Assembly: GCA_016787525.1 (NCBI GenBank)
Contig: JAEUUP010000084.1
Location: 1-36,273, forward strand
Direction of reading: 5' to 3'
DNA from: Saprospiraceae bacterium
GTDB taxonomy: Bacteria > Bacteroidota > Bacteroidia > Chitinophagales > Saprospiraceae
Length of the DNA: 36,273 nt
The translations under genes and the position numbers were made by a program. Shown here one piece after another: positions 1 to 7,890 of the stretch. Within the stretch, counting starts at the first letter, position 1. The number at the start of each line of letters is the position of its first letter. The notes beneath the pieces were generated by a model. It saw nothing but the letters and a program-made list of their open reading frames with translations. It made no database searches and was not told where the DNA came from.

Positions 1-16
1 AAAAGACTTTCCAAAC
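1..16 (-). CRISPR. Leader-proximal end of a second, divergent CRISPR array (cut by window edge)
   Basis: The first 16 bases are the exact reverse complement of the first 16 bases of the repeat used by the array at 3937-5214 (GTTTGGAAAGTCTTTT). They lie at the outer end of the left leader, just as the first repeat of the right array lies at the outer end of the right leader. An array transcribed leftward therefore starts here and continues outside the window. Only part of one repeat is visible, so its length and spacers are unknown. Confidence 0.85.
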
Positions 17-523
17 CGCCTGATAATCAATGAGTTAAGAAAAGTCTTTTTATGATAAAACCGACGGCATACTGAGGGGGTGATTGTTAAAGTCTTCAAA
101 ATCAATCACGTACGTCCTACGATTTTTACCACGACGCTAAAGTAGGCAATTTTCGCAAATCTATCCAAATTTTCACGCCCAATTCTGTTAATAAAGTTTA
201 AAAATTCGGATAAGTGATTGACAATCAATTGATAAGCATCGAAAAAAACTTCGCAAATCGTTTTTCAAAACAGGTCAAAAAAGAGGTTTGCGAAAAACGC
301 AACTTAACAATAAAATCTCGATATTGACAATCAATGGTTTATAAATCTTAAAAACATTGATTTTCGCAAATCTCCTCAGCTCAAAGTGCCAAAAAGGGGA
401 TTTGCGAAAATTTTAAAAACAGCCAGAAAGAGCAGAAAAACACAAAGCGTTGACAATCAACATCTTGTAAAAATGCGCCTTTTCCCAAATTTTCGCAAAT
501 CAATATGAGAGAAAAAACTATAC
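17..523 (-). promoter_or_regulatory. Left CRISPR leader (inverted copy of the right leader)
   Basis: This AT-rich, gene-free stretch is the inverted copy of the right leader; by hand alignment about 35 substitutions and one indel separate the two over 523 bp. It carries six copies of a TTTGCGAAA-type box (near 149, 249, 285, 360, 397 and 488) and four copies of a TTGAYAATCAA-type box (21-30, 218-228, 324-334, 450-460). It also contains one TACTGAGGGG motif at 70-79. It should drive the leftward array and mark its spacer-insertion end. The 95 bases between it and the RT-Cas1 start at 619 presumably hold the cas promoter, but I see no clear -7 element there. Confidence 0.8.
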
Positions 524-618
524 CATTTGATTGATAATACCTATTTTTAGGGTTTCGTTATGATAGTTGCCAAACCAGATAAAGAACCCATTCTCGAACC
601 CTATCAACAAAACAAAAG

Positions 619-3153
619 ATGACCATACAAGAAGAAGAACAACGACCCAACAACTTGCCGCAGCCCACCTATTCGGAACTCATAGACCCCAATACGCTGC
701 GTGCTGCATGGCAAAAAGTCGCTTCAAAAAACAAAAAAGGCGGCATTGACCGCCGCACCGTTGGCGATTTTGCCGATAAAATAGACGCTGAAATCGCCCT
801 TCTGCACACCGAACTGAGCCAACGCACCTATATTCCAGAGCCATACATGGAAGTAAAAGTGCCGAAAAAAGACAATGAATTGCGCTCATTGGGTCTATTG
901 ACAGTGCGCGACAAGGTGGTGCAACAGGCTCTGACCGACCTTTTGACACCGTTTTTTGAACCCAAATTCATGGAGTCGAGCTATGCCTATCGCCCCAATC
1001 GCGGCACGCCGCACGCTGTTCGACGGGTCAAAACGTGCATCGAGCGTTTTCAGAATCGGTGGTTGGTCAGTTGCGATATTGACCGCTTTTTCGACAATAT
1101 TTCTCATGCCTTGTTGGAACGACAATTGCGCTATTTTCTGAAAGACGAGCCGCTTTTGCAACTCATTATGCTCTGTGTGGGCATGGGAAAAGTTGGTTTG
1201 GCAGGCGAAAAATGGCAATCGTCGGCAGGAAAAGGCATTCCACAAGGCGGTGTTTTGTCGCCTCTGCTTGCCAATATTTTTTTGCATCAGTTGGACTATT
1301 TCATTTTTCAGATGCACCGCCCTTTGGGTTATGTGCGTTTTGCCGACGATTTTGTGATATTGACCCGCGAAAAAAACCAAGCCGAATCGGTTGGCAAACG
1401 CATCGTTGACTTTCTGACCAAACGGTTGGAGTTGACGCTCGACCAGTACGAGATAAAAAGCGTGGCAGATGGTTTTTCGTTTTTAGGTTTGACGTTCAAT
1501 ACTGAGGGGGTCGGTTTGGATGACAATAAACGGACGGATATGCTCCAAAAATTAGAAGAAACACTGTATTTTGACTTCGATACAGGCTTAAATCCGAAAT
1601 TTTTGGAAATGGTCGAAGGTTTTTTGCGCTATCAGGCTCAAGTGCTGAAAGTCGAGACATTGGCTTTTTTTGATGAAAAAACAGTATCGCTGACTGAAGA
1701 ACGCCTCAAAACCATGCGCCAAACCACGCCCCAACTATCGAATCGGCAAATCAGAGCGTGGCTCGAACGGTTGCCTTTTCTGACCCCTCAGTATCGGCAG
1801 CGCAAAAATCAAATCATCAACGATTTGATGTTGGCTTTGAAAGAAGGTGCGACAAAAGAGAAACCCTCACAACCTAAGCCCGCTACCGAAAAACCTGCGC
1901 CCGTTGTTGAACCCCATACGCCAAGTGAAACGCCTCTAACTGAGACCGTTCTTACCCAAAAAGGCGATTTGGAGGGAGAAAAAGCGGCAGATGCGCCTGT
2001 CAAAAAAGCGAAAACGACCTCAACCGATACTGCAAAACCCGAAGCAACGCCACTGCCCACCAACCAACCGCTCGAAATCAGTCCACAAAAGCTCATTGAT
2101 AAAAAACGGCGCGAATACGAAGACCGCGAAGGTGCGAGCATGGAATTGGTGATTGCCCACGCGGGTGTGTATTTGGGCTTGGCGCGTCAGCAAATCACCG
2201 TGCGTTTGGAGGGCAAAAATCTTTTGAAAAACCCGACTGCTAATGTACGTCATATCAGCGTTTTGGCGCGCGGTGTGACCGTATCGAGCAACCTGCTTTG
2301 GCATTGCACCAAACACAATATTCCCATTGTGTTTCACGACAACGATGGGAAACCTTTTGCCAAATTGTTTTCAACCGACGATGCGGATGCTGACTTGTGG
2401 TTGGCACAAAGCGAAGCCCGCAGCAATGGCAAAGCGGCCACCGTTGCCCGCGACATTGCCGAAGCTAAAATGACCAATCAGATGAATGTGCTGAAATATT
2501 TTTCAAAACACCACAAAGACAATGACCCAAAATTCAGAGCAGATATGGATGCGACTTTCGATTTTATGAAAAAAAGCATCGAAAAGACCCAAAAACTCCA
2601 TCTGGCATTGCCTCATTCGGACTTGCGGCAACAAATAATGGCACAAGAAGGCAATGCCGCACAAAGCTATTGGCAACAACTCCGCCACCTCATCGCTGAC
2701 GAAACCGACTTCACCAAACGCGAGCATCAAGGCGCACGCGACCTGACTAATATGTTGCTCAACTACGGCTACGGGATTCTCTACGGACGTATGTGGTCGG
2801 CAGTGCTGAATGCCCGACTGCACCCCTCAGTATCTTTTCTGCACGAGCCGAATCGGGGCAAACCGACTTTGGTATTCGATATGGTCGAGGAGTTTCGTGC
2901 GCCTGTGGTGGATAGAACGGTCGTGTCGCTCATCAATCGGCAAGAAAAACTGACCACCGAAAAGGACGGCAAACTCTCGATGGACACCCGCCGCCGCTTG
3001 GCTGAAAAAGTGCTGGAACGCATCAATACCATCGAAAATTTCAGAGGGCAGCGCATCCGCATGGCGGACATCATGCGCTTGCAAGCCGTCAATCTGGCAA
3101 AATACCTAAAAGGAGAGGCTAAAAACTACAAACCGTATATTATGAAATGGTAA
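619..3153 (+). CDS. cas1: Reverse transcriptase-Cas1 fusion, CRISPR spacer acquisition integrase
   Basis: This 844-residue protein joins an N-terminal reverse transcriptase of the group II intron-like class to a C-terminal Cas1 integrase. RT motifs are visible in order: the catalytic Asp region VSCDIDRFFDNI near residue 153, GIPQGGVLSPLLANIFL, and the active-site FADD at 241-244. A low-complexity linker rich in Pro, Thr and Glu runs from about 412 to 490. Cas1 follows from about 508, with candidate metal ligands Glu677 (QEGNAAQSYW), His742 (LHEPNRG) and the acidic cluster Asp754/Glu757 (FDMVEEF). In this family the RT lets Cas1-Cas2 take spacers from RNA; that this protein does so is inferred. 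No N-terminal Cas6 domain is present. The ATG at 619 is the natural start. The stop overlaps the cas2 start by 7 nt, which implies translational coupling. Confidence 0.96.
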   Translation: MTIQEEEQRPNNLPQPTYSELIDPNTLRAAWQKVASKNKKGGIDRRTVGDFADKIDAEIALLHTELSQRTYIPEPYMEVKVPKKDNELRSLGLLTVRDKVVQQALTDLLTPFFEPKFMESSYAYRPNRGTPHAVRRVKTCIERFQNRWLVSCDIDRFFDNISHALLERQLRYFLKDEPLLQLIMLCVGMGKVGLAGEKWQSSAGKGIPQGGVLSPLLANIFLHQLDYFIFQMHRPLGYVRFADDFVILTREKNQAESVGKRIVDFLTKRLELTLDQYEIKSVADGFSFLGLTFNTEGVGLDDNKRTDMLQKLEETLYFDFDTGLNPKFLEMVEGFLRYQAQVLKVETLAFFDEKTVSLTEERLKTMRQTTPQLSNRQIRAWLERLPFLTPQYRQRKNQIINDLMLALKEGATKEKPSQPKPATEKPAPVVEPHTPSETPLTETVLTQKGDLEGEKAADAPVKKAKTTSTDTAKPEATPLPTNQPLEISPQKLIDKKRREYEDREGASMELVIAHAGVYLGLARQQITVRLEGKNLLKNPTANVRHISVLARGVTVSSNLLWHCTKHNIPIVFHDNDGKPFAKLFSTDDADADLWLAQSEARSNGKAATVARDIAEAKMTNQMNVLKYFSKHHKDNDPKFRADMDATFDFMKKSIEKTQKLHLALPHSDLRQQIMAQEGNAAQSYWQQLRHLIADETDFTKREHQGARDLTNMLLNYGYGILYGRMWSAVLNARLHPSVSFLHEPNRGKPTLVFDMVEEFRAPVVDRTVVSLINRQEKLTTEKDGKLSMDTRRRLAEKVLERINTIENFRGQRIRMADIMRLQAVNLAKYLKGEAKNYKPYIMKW

Positions 3154-3434
3154 GAAAAAAATTCACGGTCATCTGCTACGATGTGAGCGAAGACAAAAAG
3201 CGCAACAAAGTCGCTGCTTTGCTCGAACGATACGGCACACGACGCAACAAAAGCGTGTTCGAGTGCATGATTACGGAGGTGCAACTCAAAAAAATCAGAG
3301 CCGATTTGCCGCCTTTGATTGACCCAACAACCGATACGATATTGATTTATCGCATCTGCTTGGATTGTTATGTCAAGTCTGAAACCATCGGCAAAATGAC
3401 CGACAGCATCGCACCACAAGTCTTGATTGTATAG
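3147..3434 (+). CDS. cas2: Cas2, CRISPR adaptation subunit
   Basis: A 95-residue protein of typical Cas2 length. Its opening strand KKFTVICYDVSEDKKRNKV has the family's YD(V/I) acidic motif followed by the basic helix, and RRNKSVFEC matches the usual second-strand region. Cas2 dimers bridge two Cas1 dimers in the integration complex. The ATG lies inside the end of the RT-Cas1 gene (ATGGTAA), so the two are almost certainly co-translated. The last sense codon and stop (GTATAG, 3429-3434) are also the innermost six bases of the large inverted repeat, so the right leader begins directly at the end of this gene. Confidence 0.95.
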   Translation: MVRKKFTVICYDVSEDKKRNKVAALLERYGTRRNKSVFECMITEVQLKKIRADLPPLIDPTTDTILIYRICLDCYVKSETIGKMTDSIAPQVLIV

Positions 3435-3952
3435 TTTTTTCTCTAATATTGATTTGCGAAAATTTGGGAAATCATCCATTTCTACAAGATACTGATTATC
3501 AATACTTTGTGTTTTTCGGCTCTTTCAAGCTGTTTCTAAAATTTTCGCAAATCCCCTTTTTGGCACTTTGGGCTGAGGGGATTTGCGAAAATCAATGTTT
3601 TCAAAATCTGTAAACCATTGATTATCAATATCGAGATTTTATTGTTAAGTCGCATTTTTCGCAAACCTCTTTTTTGACCTGTTTTGAAAAACGATTTGCG
3701 AAGTTTTTTTTCGATGCTTACCGATTGATAATCAATCACTTATCCGAACTTTTAAACTTTATTAACAGAATTGGGCGTGAAAATTTGGATAGATTTGCGA
3801 AAATTGCCTATTTTAGCGTCGTGGTAAAAATCGTAGGACATACGTGATTGATTTTGAAGACTTTAACAATCACCCCCTCAGTATGCCGTCGGTTTTATCA
3901 TAAAAAGATTTTTCCTAAATCATTGATTATCAGGCGGTTTGGAAAGTCTTTT
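3429..3952. repeat. Right arm of the 523-bp inverted repeat bracketing RT-cas1-cas2
   Basis: This arm pairs with 1-523 in inverted orientation. It runs from the cas2 stop codon through the leader and 16 nt into the first CRISPR repeat, leaving about 2.9 kb with both cas genes between the arms. By hand alignment the arms differ at about 35 positions and one indel. Differences cluster in one block (3464-3540) and at the TTGATAATCAA boxes, while the 170 bases nearest the array are almost unchanged. Confidence 0.9.
3435..3936 (+). promoter_or_regulatory. Right CRISPR leader
   Basis: A gene-free AT-rich leader of about 500 bp between cas2 and the first repeat, long for a CRISPR leader. It carries six TTTGCGAAA-type boxes (3451-3463, 3541-3552, 3581-3592, 3655-3666, 3693-3703, 3792-3805) and four TTGATAATCAA-type boxes (3492-3502, 3618-3628, 3725-3735, 3923-3933). 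The last box lies 3 bp before the first repeat. TACTGAGGGG occurs at 3874-3883 on the - strand. The boxes suggest binding of one or two DNA-bending or regulatory proteins for transcription or leader recognition by Cas1-Cas2; that is inference. Confidence 0.8.
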
Positions 3953-5214
3953 TGGTGAGCCGTATTGAAACACGAATTTCTGTAATACTTTTTCGCCACC
4001 GTAGGCAGAGTTTGGAAAGTCTTTTTGGTGAGCCGTATTGAAACAGCAAATGCCGATGGCGAAGATTACGCCGAATTTGTTTGGAAAGTCTTTTTGGTGA
4101 GCCGTATTGAAACACGTCATGCGTTTTGCCGTTGTGACTGAAAGACGTTCTGTTTGGAAAGTCTTTTTGGTGAGCCGTATTGAAACAACTCCAATGAAAA
4201 TCAAATAGTATATGTTCATCTTGGTCGTTTGGAAAGTCTTTTTGGTGAGCCGTATTGAAACTTGCTGCGCTGTTCTGAGTTAAGCATCTTTATTTTCTAT
4301 GTTTGGAAAGTCTTTTTGGTGAGCCGTATTGAAACTTTTTATTTCCAATCGTGGTATTTTGCGGTTAATAAGATGTTTGGAAAGTCTTTTTGGTGAGCCG
4401 TATTGAAACACTTTCATGATTAAATGTTTTTGTGAAAAAAAAATAAAAGTTTGGAAAGTCTTTTTGGTGAGCCGTATTGAAACCAATAATAACTACTACG
4501 TCTTCACATGTTCTTGATAGTGCGTTTGGAAAGTCTTTTTGGTGAGCCGTATTGAAACACCCAACTCTGGAGTGGCTACCCCCTGTATTGCTACAGGTTT
4601 GGAAAGTCTTTTTGGTGAGCCGTATTGAAACAAAATGAGCAACAAATCAATCCATTTTTTCATTTGAGAGTTTGGAAAGTCTTTTTGGTGAGCCGTATTG
4701 AAACAGAGACATTTGGTGGTTTAACTTCCTGTCAGGTAGATAGCGTTTGGAAAGTCTTTTTGGTGAGCCGTATTGAAACGATGATCTTGGGTCAAAATTT
4801 CAAGTCGTACCATTTTGTTTGTTTGGAAAGTCTTTTTGGTGAGCCGTATTGAAACGCAGATGCTTGCTCACCATTACTCCAAATATAGTCACCTGTTTGG
4901 AAAGTCTTTTTGGTGAGCCGTATTGAAACAGTAAAATATAACTGGGTTGTCGCCAACTGTTTGCAGCGTTTGGAAAGTCTTTTTGGTGAGCCGTATTGAA
5001 ACAAATTCTTCATTTCAGAATTGTTTTTTAATGAAAAAAAGTTTGGAAAGTCTTTTTGGTGAGCCGTATTGAAACGAACATTAGGCTCTACCCAATCTCC
5101 TGTTAGCTTGTTTGGAAAGTCTTTTTGGTGAGCCGTATTGAAACAATAGTTTCCATTTCTTAAATTATTTTTGAATTTTGTTTGGAAAGTCTTTTTGGTG
5201 AGCCGTATTGAAAC
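3937..5214 (+). CRISPR. CRISPR array, 18 identical 35-nt repeats and 17 spacers
   Basis: Repeats start at 3937, 4010, 4079, 4152, 4227, 4301, 4375, 4449, 4524, 4597, 4670, 4745, 4821, 4895, 4968, 5041, 5110 and 5180. The unit begins GTTTGGAAAGTCTTTTTGG and ends GAGCCGTATTGAAAC. All 18 copies are identical, including the last. Spacers measure 34 to 41 nt and all differ. The GAAAC end and the leader position give rightward transcription. No spacer has an obvious match inside the window. No processing nuclease or effector gene is visible, so crRNA maturation and interference would need genes elsewhere. Confidence 0.99.
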
Positions 5215-5784
5215 AAACCATCACATTCGTGTCAATATTAGCAGATGAAAGCTCTGTTAGTCCGTCAACCAAAATCTGTTAACCATCTATTACTCGTATG
5301 TGGAGAACTGTTATTTGTCGTTGAGCATTCTACGCGATTCATAACACCCACTACTAGAGAAGAAGCACGAATCACTTCTTTACTTTCTACCAATACATTG
5401 AAGTTGATACGAAAAATGAGGATATTGTTTAGTTCAATTGACATCACTTGTCAATTCCAAATAAATTGGCTCGCCTTCTTGTAGTGTCCTATCCTATTGA
5501 GCTACAAACAGTTAAATAACGAATATACTGAAAGTGATGTGGTGCTGCCACAGTGCCTGTATGAAAGTATAAAACTAAGGCTGAAAAAGCTGTAGAAAAA
5601 CGAAATGTGAATAACTGTGTGTATGGTGACGTTTTTATTTTAAGTGTTAAAATTTTTTCGAGTTTTTTTTATTGTAGTTTAATCCGACGTTTAAGCTATT
5701 GAAAAAGGCACTCTTTTGACAAGAGTGCCTTTTAAAAATGGGCTATATTTTTCAGGTTAATTTTATTCCTATTATATACAATAC
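5215..5784. other. Gene-free stretch downstream of the CRISPR array
   Basis: Open frames exist on both strands near 5245-5484, but they overlap each other, match no family I know and start within the array trailer. I do not call a gene. The only clear structure is the hairpin at 5703-5733. There is no degenerate terminal repeat after 5214. Confidence 0.6.
5703..5733. terminator. Hairpin terminator candidate
   Basis: A perfect 13-bp stem (AAAAGGCACTCTT pairing with its complement) closes a 5-nt loop, with a T-run at the end of the right arm and an A-run on the left. It could stop transcription leaving the CRISPR array or approaching from the right. Confidence 0.65.
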
Positions 5785-5972
5785 TTCGGTAATTCTTTAG
5801 TTGAAAAACGGCGGCTTCGCCGCCGAAAAAGGTAGGATGGAGCGAGATGTTTTATTTTTTTAATTGTGGGCTGCGCCCACAATTAAAAAAATAAAACATC
5901 TCGCTCCAAAAGGTCTCTTTGCCGCCGAAGGCGGCTATTTTAAGTTATTTTAGGTACTAAAGAATTACCGAA
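5785..5972. mobile_element. MITE-like palindromic element
   Basis: A 188-bp non-coding element bounded by a 17-bp perfect terminal inverted repeat, TTCGGTAATTCTTTAGT (5785-5801 and 5956-5972). Inside are a GC hairpin CGGCGGCTTCGCCGCCG (5809-5825), a perfect 33-bp stem with a TGC loop (5839-5871 with 5875-5907) and a second GC hairpin (5921-5935). A related end piece occurs at 10654-10691, so the sequence is repetitive. It encodes no transposase and I see no convincing target duplication. It may be a MITE or a folded RNA/terminator repeat. Confidence 0.6.
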
Positions 5973-6034
5973 CTATTGATATACTTAGGGATATTTTTAA
6001 GTAATTTTAATATTTATTTTACATTTAAAAATCG

Positions 6035-6057
6035 TTTTTTTAATGGTATAAAAATGT
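6035..6057. promoter_or_regulatory. AT-rich operator-like box downstream of the BRO-like gene
   Basis: The box reads TTTTTTTAATGGTAT followed by AAAAATGT. Close relatives lie at 6967-6989, 7464-7486 and 7838-7860, each beside a maintenance gene, so it may be a binding site for a plasmid regulator. Its very low complexity makes this tentative. Confidence 0.4.
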
Positions 6058-6070
6058 AAAAAAACCAGAA

Positions 6071-6922
6071 TTAAATTATATCTTCCGGTATAGAGCCAAT
6101 TTCTTTAGGTTTTTCGCTACCCGTCAAACCCAGATAGTTTTCGCTTGATACGACTTTTAAACCTGTATTTTGCTCATAGCCCAATCGTGCTTTTGCACCA
6201 ATGATACCACCTAGTTGTGCAGCTTCATGATTTTCCGAAAAACCTTGAGCATTGTCGCGGATGGCAATTTGACGTGTGGCTTCTTCACTGAATGCTGTTA
6301 GAATGAGTTCCATAGGAGTCATATGATCACGCAAATTTTGTTTGTCCAATCCTTTCAATTCGCTGTGTTCTTTGGGAGTCAATCCGAAAGTGCCTTTAGC
6401 TATAGTTGCTGTCAATATACTGTATTCTTGGCCTTCGACCACTCCCCTATTCTTCCATTCAGTGGTGAGTTGATTACGGGTTTGGATGGTTTGTACACGC
6501 TGTTTGATCCATTCTTCGGGATAACCCTTTGCTCTATACAATTCGGCTTGTTTTTCGGTCAATAATTCTGGGCTTTCAGTCTCTTCAATGCGCTCCCGCC
6601 CTACTTGTGCAAGCCATTGTTTCAATGGTTCTGCTTTGGGTGACGGTACTGACATTGCAATCCTAAGCACCCCTTCTGTATGCGTGCAATCTGTCAAACG
6701 CATCCGACCATCCGATGCAGTCATTTTCAACTGCATCCAAAACGGATGCGTTTGACTTTCTTCTATGATTGACTTCTTGACTTTTGTCCAATAGTTGCGT
6801 GGAATGGGGCTATCTGTCAAAATGGCTACGACATCTACAATCGAAAAATACCATTTTTCATCATGCCATATTTTTCTGATTTGTTTCCCTTCAAACGGAT
6901 ATAGTGCATTTTCTTGTTCCAT
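6071..6922 (-). CDS. BRO-N/DinD-like antirepressor protein
   Basis: This 283-residue protein begins with a BRO-type N-terminal domain (about 8-110): IRKIWHDEKWYFSIVDVV, then NYWTKVKK, then the MRLTDCTHTEGVLRIAMSVPSPKAEPLKQWL region. This is the usual DNA-binding domain of phage antirepressors. The C-terminal half (ELKGLDKQNLRDHMTPMEL, EATRQIAIRDNAQGF, EAAQLGGIIGAKAR) resembles DinD-type proteins, which in enterobacteria are SOS-induced and act on RecA. Function here is inferred from family only. The gene stands alone between two copies of the AT-rich box, which suggests it belongs to the same regulatory circuit as the partition genes. Confidence 0.8.
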   Translation of the reverse strand: MEQENALYPFEGKQIRKIWHDEKWYFSIVDVVAILTDSPIPRNYWTKVKKSIIEESQTHPFWMQLKMTASDGRMRLTDCTHTEGVLRIAMSVPSPKAEPLKQWLAQVGRERIEETESPELLTEKQAELYRAKGYPEEWIKQRVQTIQTRNQLTTEWKNRGVVEGQEYSILTATIAKGTFGLTPKEHSELKGLDKQNLRDHMTPMELILTAFSEEATRQIAIRDNAQGFSENHEAAQLGGIIGAKARLGYEQNTGLKVVSSENYLGLTGSEKPKEIGSIPEDII

Positions 6923-6966
6923 ACTATTTTTTATTAAAAAAACGTTTTTAAAACTTAAATTTTACA

Positions 6967-6989
6967 TTTTTTTAACAGTATTTAAATGT
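6967..6989. promoter_or_regulatory. AT-rich operator-like box upstream of the BRO-like gene
   Basis: The box reads TTTTTTTAACAGTAT followed by TTAAATGT, 45 bp before the start codon at 6922. It matches the boxes at 6035 and 7838 at most positions. A position this close to the start fits an operator. Confidence 0.45.
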
Positions 6990-7037
6990 TAAAAAATCGG
7001 AAATTTTCAATTTATATCAAAACTCAGCACTAAAAGC

Positions 7038-7073
7038 TTTAGGCTGAATATTGGCAAAATTATTCAGCCTAAA
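7038..7073. terminator. Hairpin terminator candidate
   Basis: A 13-bp perfect stem (TTTAGGCTGAATA with its complement) closes a 10-nt loop. It lies between the BRO-like gene and the partition genes and could insulate the two - strand units. Confidence 0.6.
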
Positions 7074-7443
7074 TATTCTCTAAATCTAAATAGATTTGAA
7101 TTAAAACACTGAATGAACTTCACACATAGTTTTAGTAAGGGATCGAATATTTTAGTGCTAGAGATATATTGAGCAGAAGGTGATGTTGCCTCTAAAATAA
7201 GTTTTTCTTCAAAATAAGCAAATCTTATCACATAAACACCCCAGAAAATATTTAACTGCGTTTATAGCTCAGAATCAAAAAATGGCTCACAATGTAAGCC
7301 TAAAATGATAACAAATTTCAATGTAAAATTTAGTTTATTATCAGGTTTGCTCTCAAAGACTAAAAAATTAGTGACCCAAATAAAATACAATACTGATACT
7401 GAGGGGTATATAGAATGATGAACTAAATTCTATTTGGCTCATA

Positions 7444-7470
7444 AAAAAAACATTATAATAATGTTTTTTT
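7444..7470 (-). terminator. A/T hairpin at the 3' side of the partition operon
   Basis: AAAAAAACATTA and its complement form a 12-bp stem with a TAA loop, about 30 bp beyond the stop of the RHH gene. In the - strand direction the second arm ends in a T-run, as expected of an intrinsic terminator. Confidence 0.5.
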
Positions 7471-7486
7471 ACCGTTATAAAATTGT
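7464..7486. promoter_or_regulatory. AT-rich operator-like box
   Basis: TTTTTTTACCGTTATAAAAT, a variant of the boxes at 6035, 6967 and 7838. Its first 12 bases (TTTTTTTACCGT) recur exactly at 10382-10393 inside the hairpin before the Rep gene. It overlaps the arm of the hairpin at 7444-7470. Confidence 0.35.
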
Positions 7487-7500
7487 TAAAAAAACATTTT

Positions 7501-7809
7501 TTAATCTATATTATCCAAATCCCTTTCAACTTTTTCTAAAATGGCTTTGAGAAGCCATGCATGACGAGAGGTCAAAATAGGATCTTGCAAAACGACTTGG
7601 TCTATCTTTTCCAATATGCGTGGAGGAATCCGCATTTCTACACGCATAGGTGGTTCTTCTTTGATGCTGCCTTTAGGGCGCCCCCTTTGCCTACGTGGTG
7701 TTTCGGATTGGTTATCGTCTGGCATAAGCGGATTGACTGTAGTGGACGTACCACCTTTATTTATGAATTTTTCGATGTCTAACTGTGGTCTATTGAGTAG
7801 TGATGACAT
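7501..7809 (-). CDS. Small ribbon-helix-helix partition protein, ParG/ParB-like
   Basis: A 102-residue protein with a flexible charged N-terminal half (RRQRGRPKGSIKEEP near 38-53) and a C-terminal RHH-like fold: the strand MRVEMRIPPRILEKIDQVV followed by a helix and TSRHAWLLKAILEKVERDL. This two-part build matches ParG-type centromere-binding proteins, whose free N-terminus stimulates their ParF ATPase. It lies 81 bp downstream of parA on the same strand, the parF-parG order. It likely binds the repeats upstream of parA and represses the operon; the AT-rich box in front of it could be an operator. The family call rests on size, fold and context. Confidence 0.7.
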   Translation of the reverse strand: MSSLLNRPQLDIEKFINKGGTSTTVNPLMPDDNQSETPRRQRGRPKGSIKEEPPMRVEMRIPPRILEKIDQVVLQDPILTSRHAWLLKAILEKVERDLDNID

Positions 7810-7837
7810 ATTTTCAAGTTTTAAAAATGTAAAAATA

Positions 7838-7860
7838 CTATTTTAATACCGTTAAAAAAA
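7838..7860. promoter_or_regulatory. AT-rich operator-like box before the RHH gene
   Basis: On the - strand this reads TTTTTTTAACGGTAT followed by TAAAATAG, 28 bp before the RHH start at 7809. It is the cleanest copy of the box family and may let the RHH protein control its own expression. Confidence 0.45.
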
Positions 7861-7890
7861 TAATTTAAAAATGATAAAATAACATTTTTT

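Larger units (their letters stand above)
6923..7500. other. Gene-free stretch between the BRO-like and partition genes
   Basis: No open frame with family resemblance is visible on either strand. It holds the AT-rich boxes at 6967 and 7464, hairpins at 7038-7073 and 7444-7470, and a TACTGAGGGG copy at 7397-7406. Confidence 0.6.

Noticed and set aside
567-749. 60-residue frame overlapping the RT-Cas1 start
   Set aside because: It overlaps the well-supported RT-Cas1 frame, has no family resemblance and a composition of an out-of-frame reading.
3571-3580. CTGAGGGG in the right leader and again at 27172 as extra copies of the dispersed motif
   Set aside because: Only eight bases match and the left leader lacks it at the equivalent place; not counted.
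3920-5013. Open frames through the CRISPR array on both strands (repeated QYGSPKRLSK or WKVFLVSRIET peptides)
   Set aside because: They are translations of the repeat unit and spacers, not genes.
5245-5484. 79-residue frame right after the array and an antisense frame opposite it
   Set aside because: The two overlap on opposite strands, start in the array trailer and show no motif; not supported as genes.
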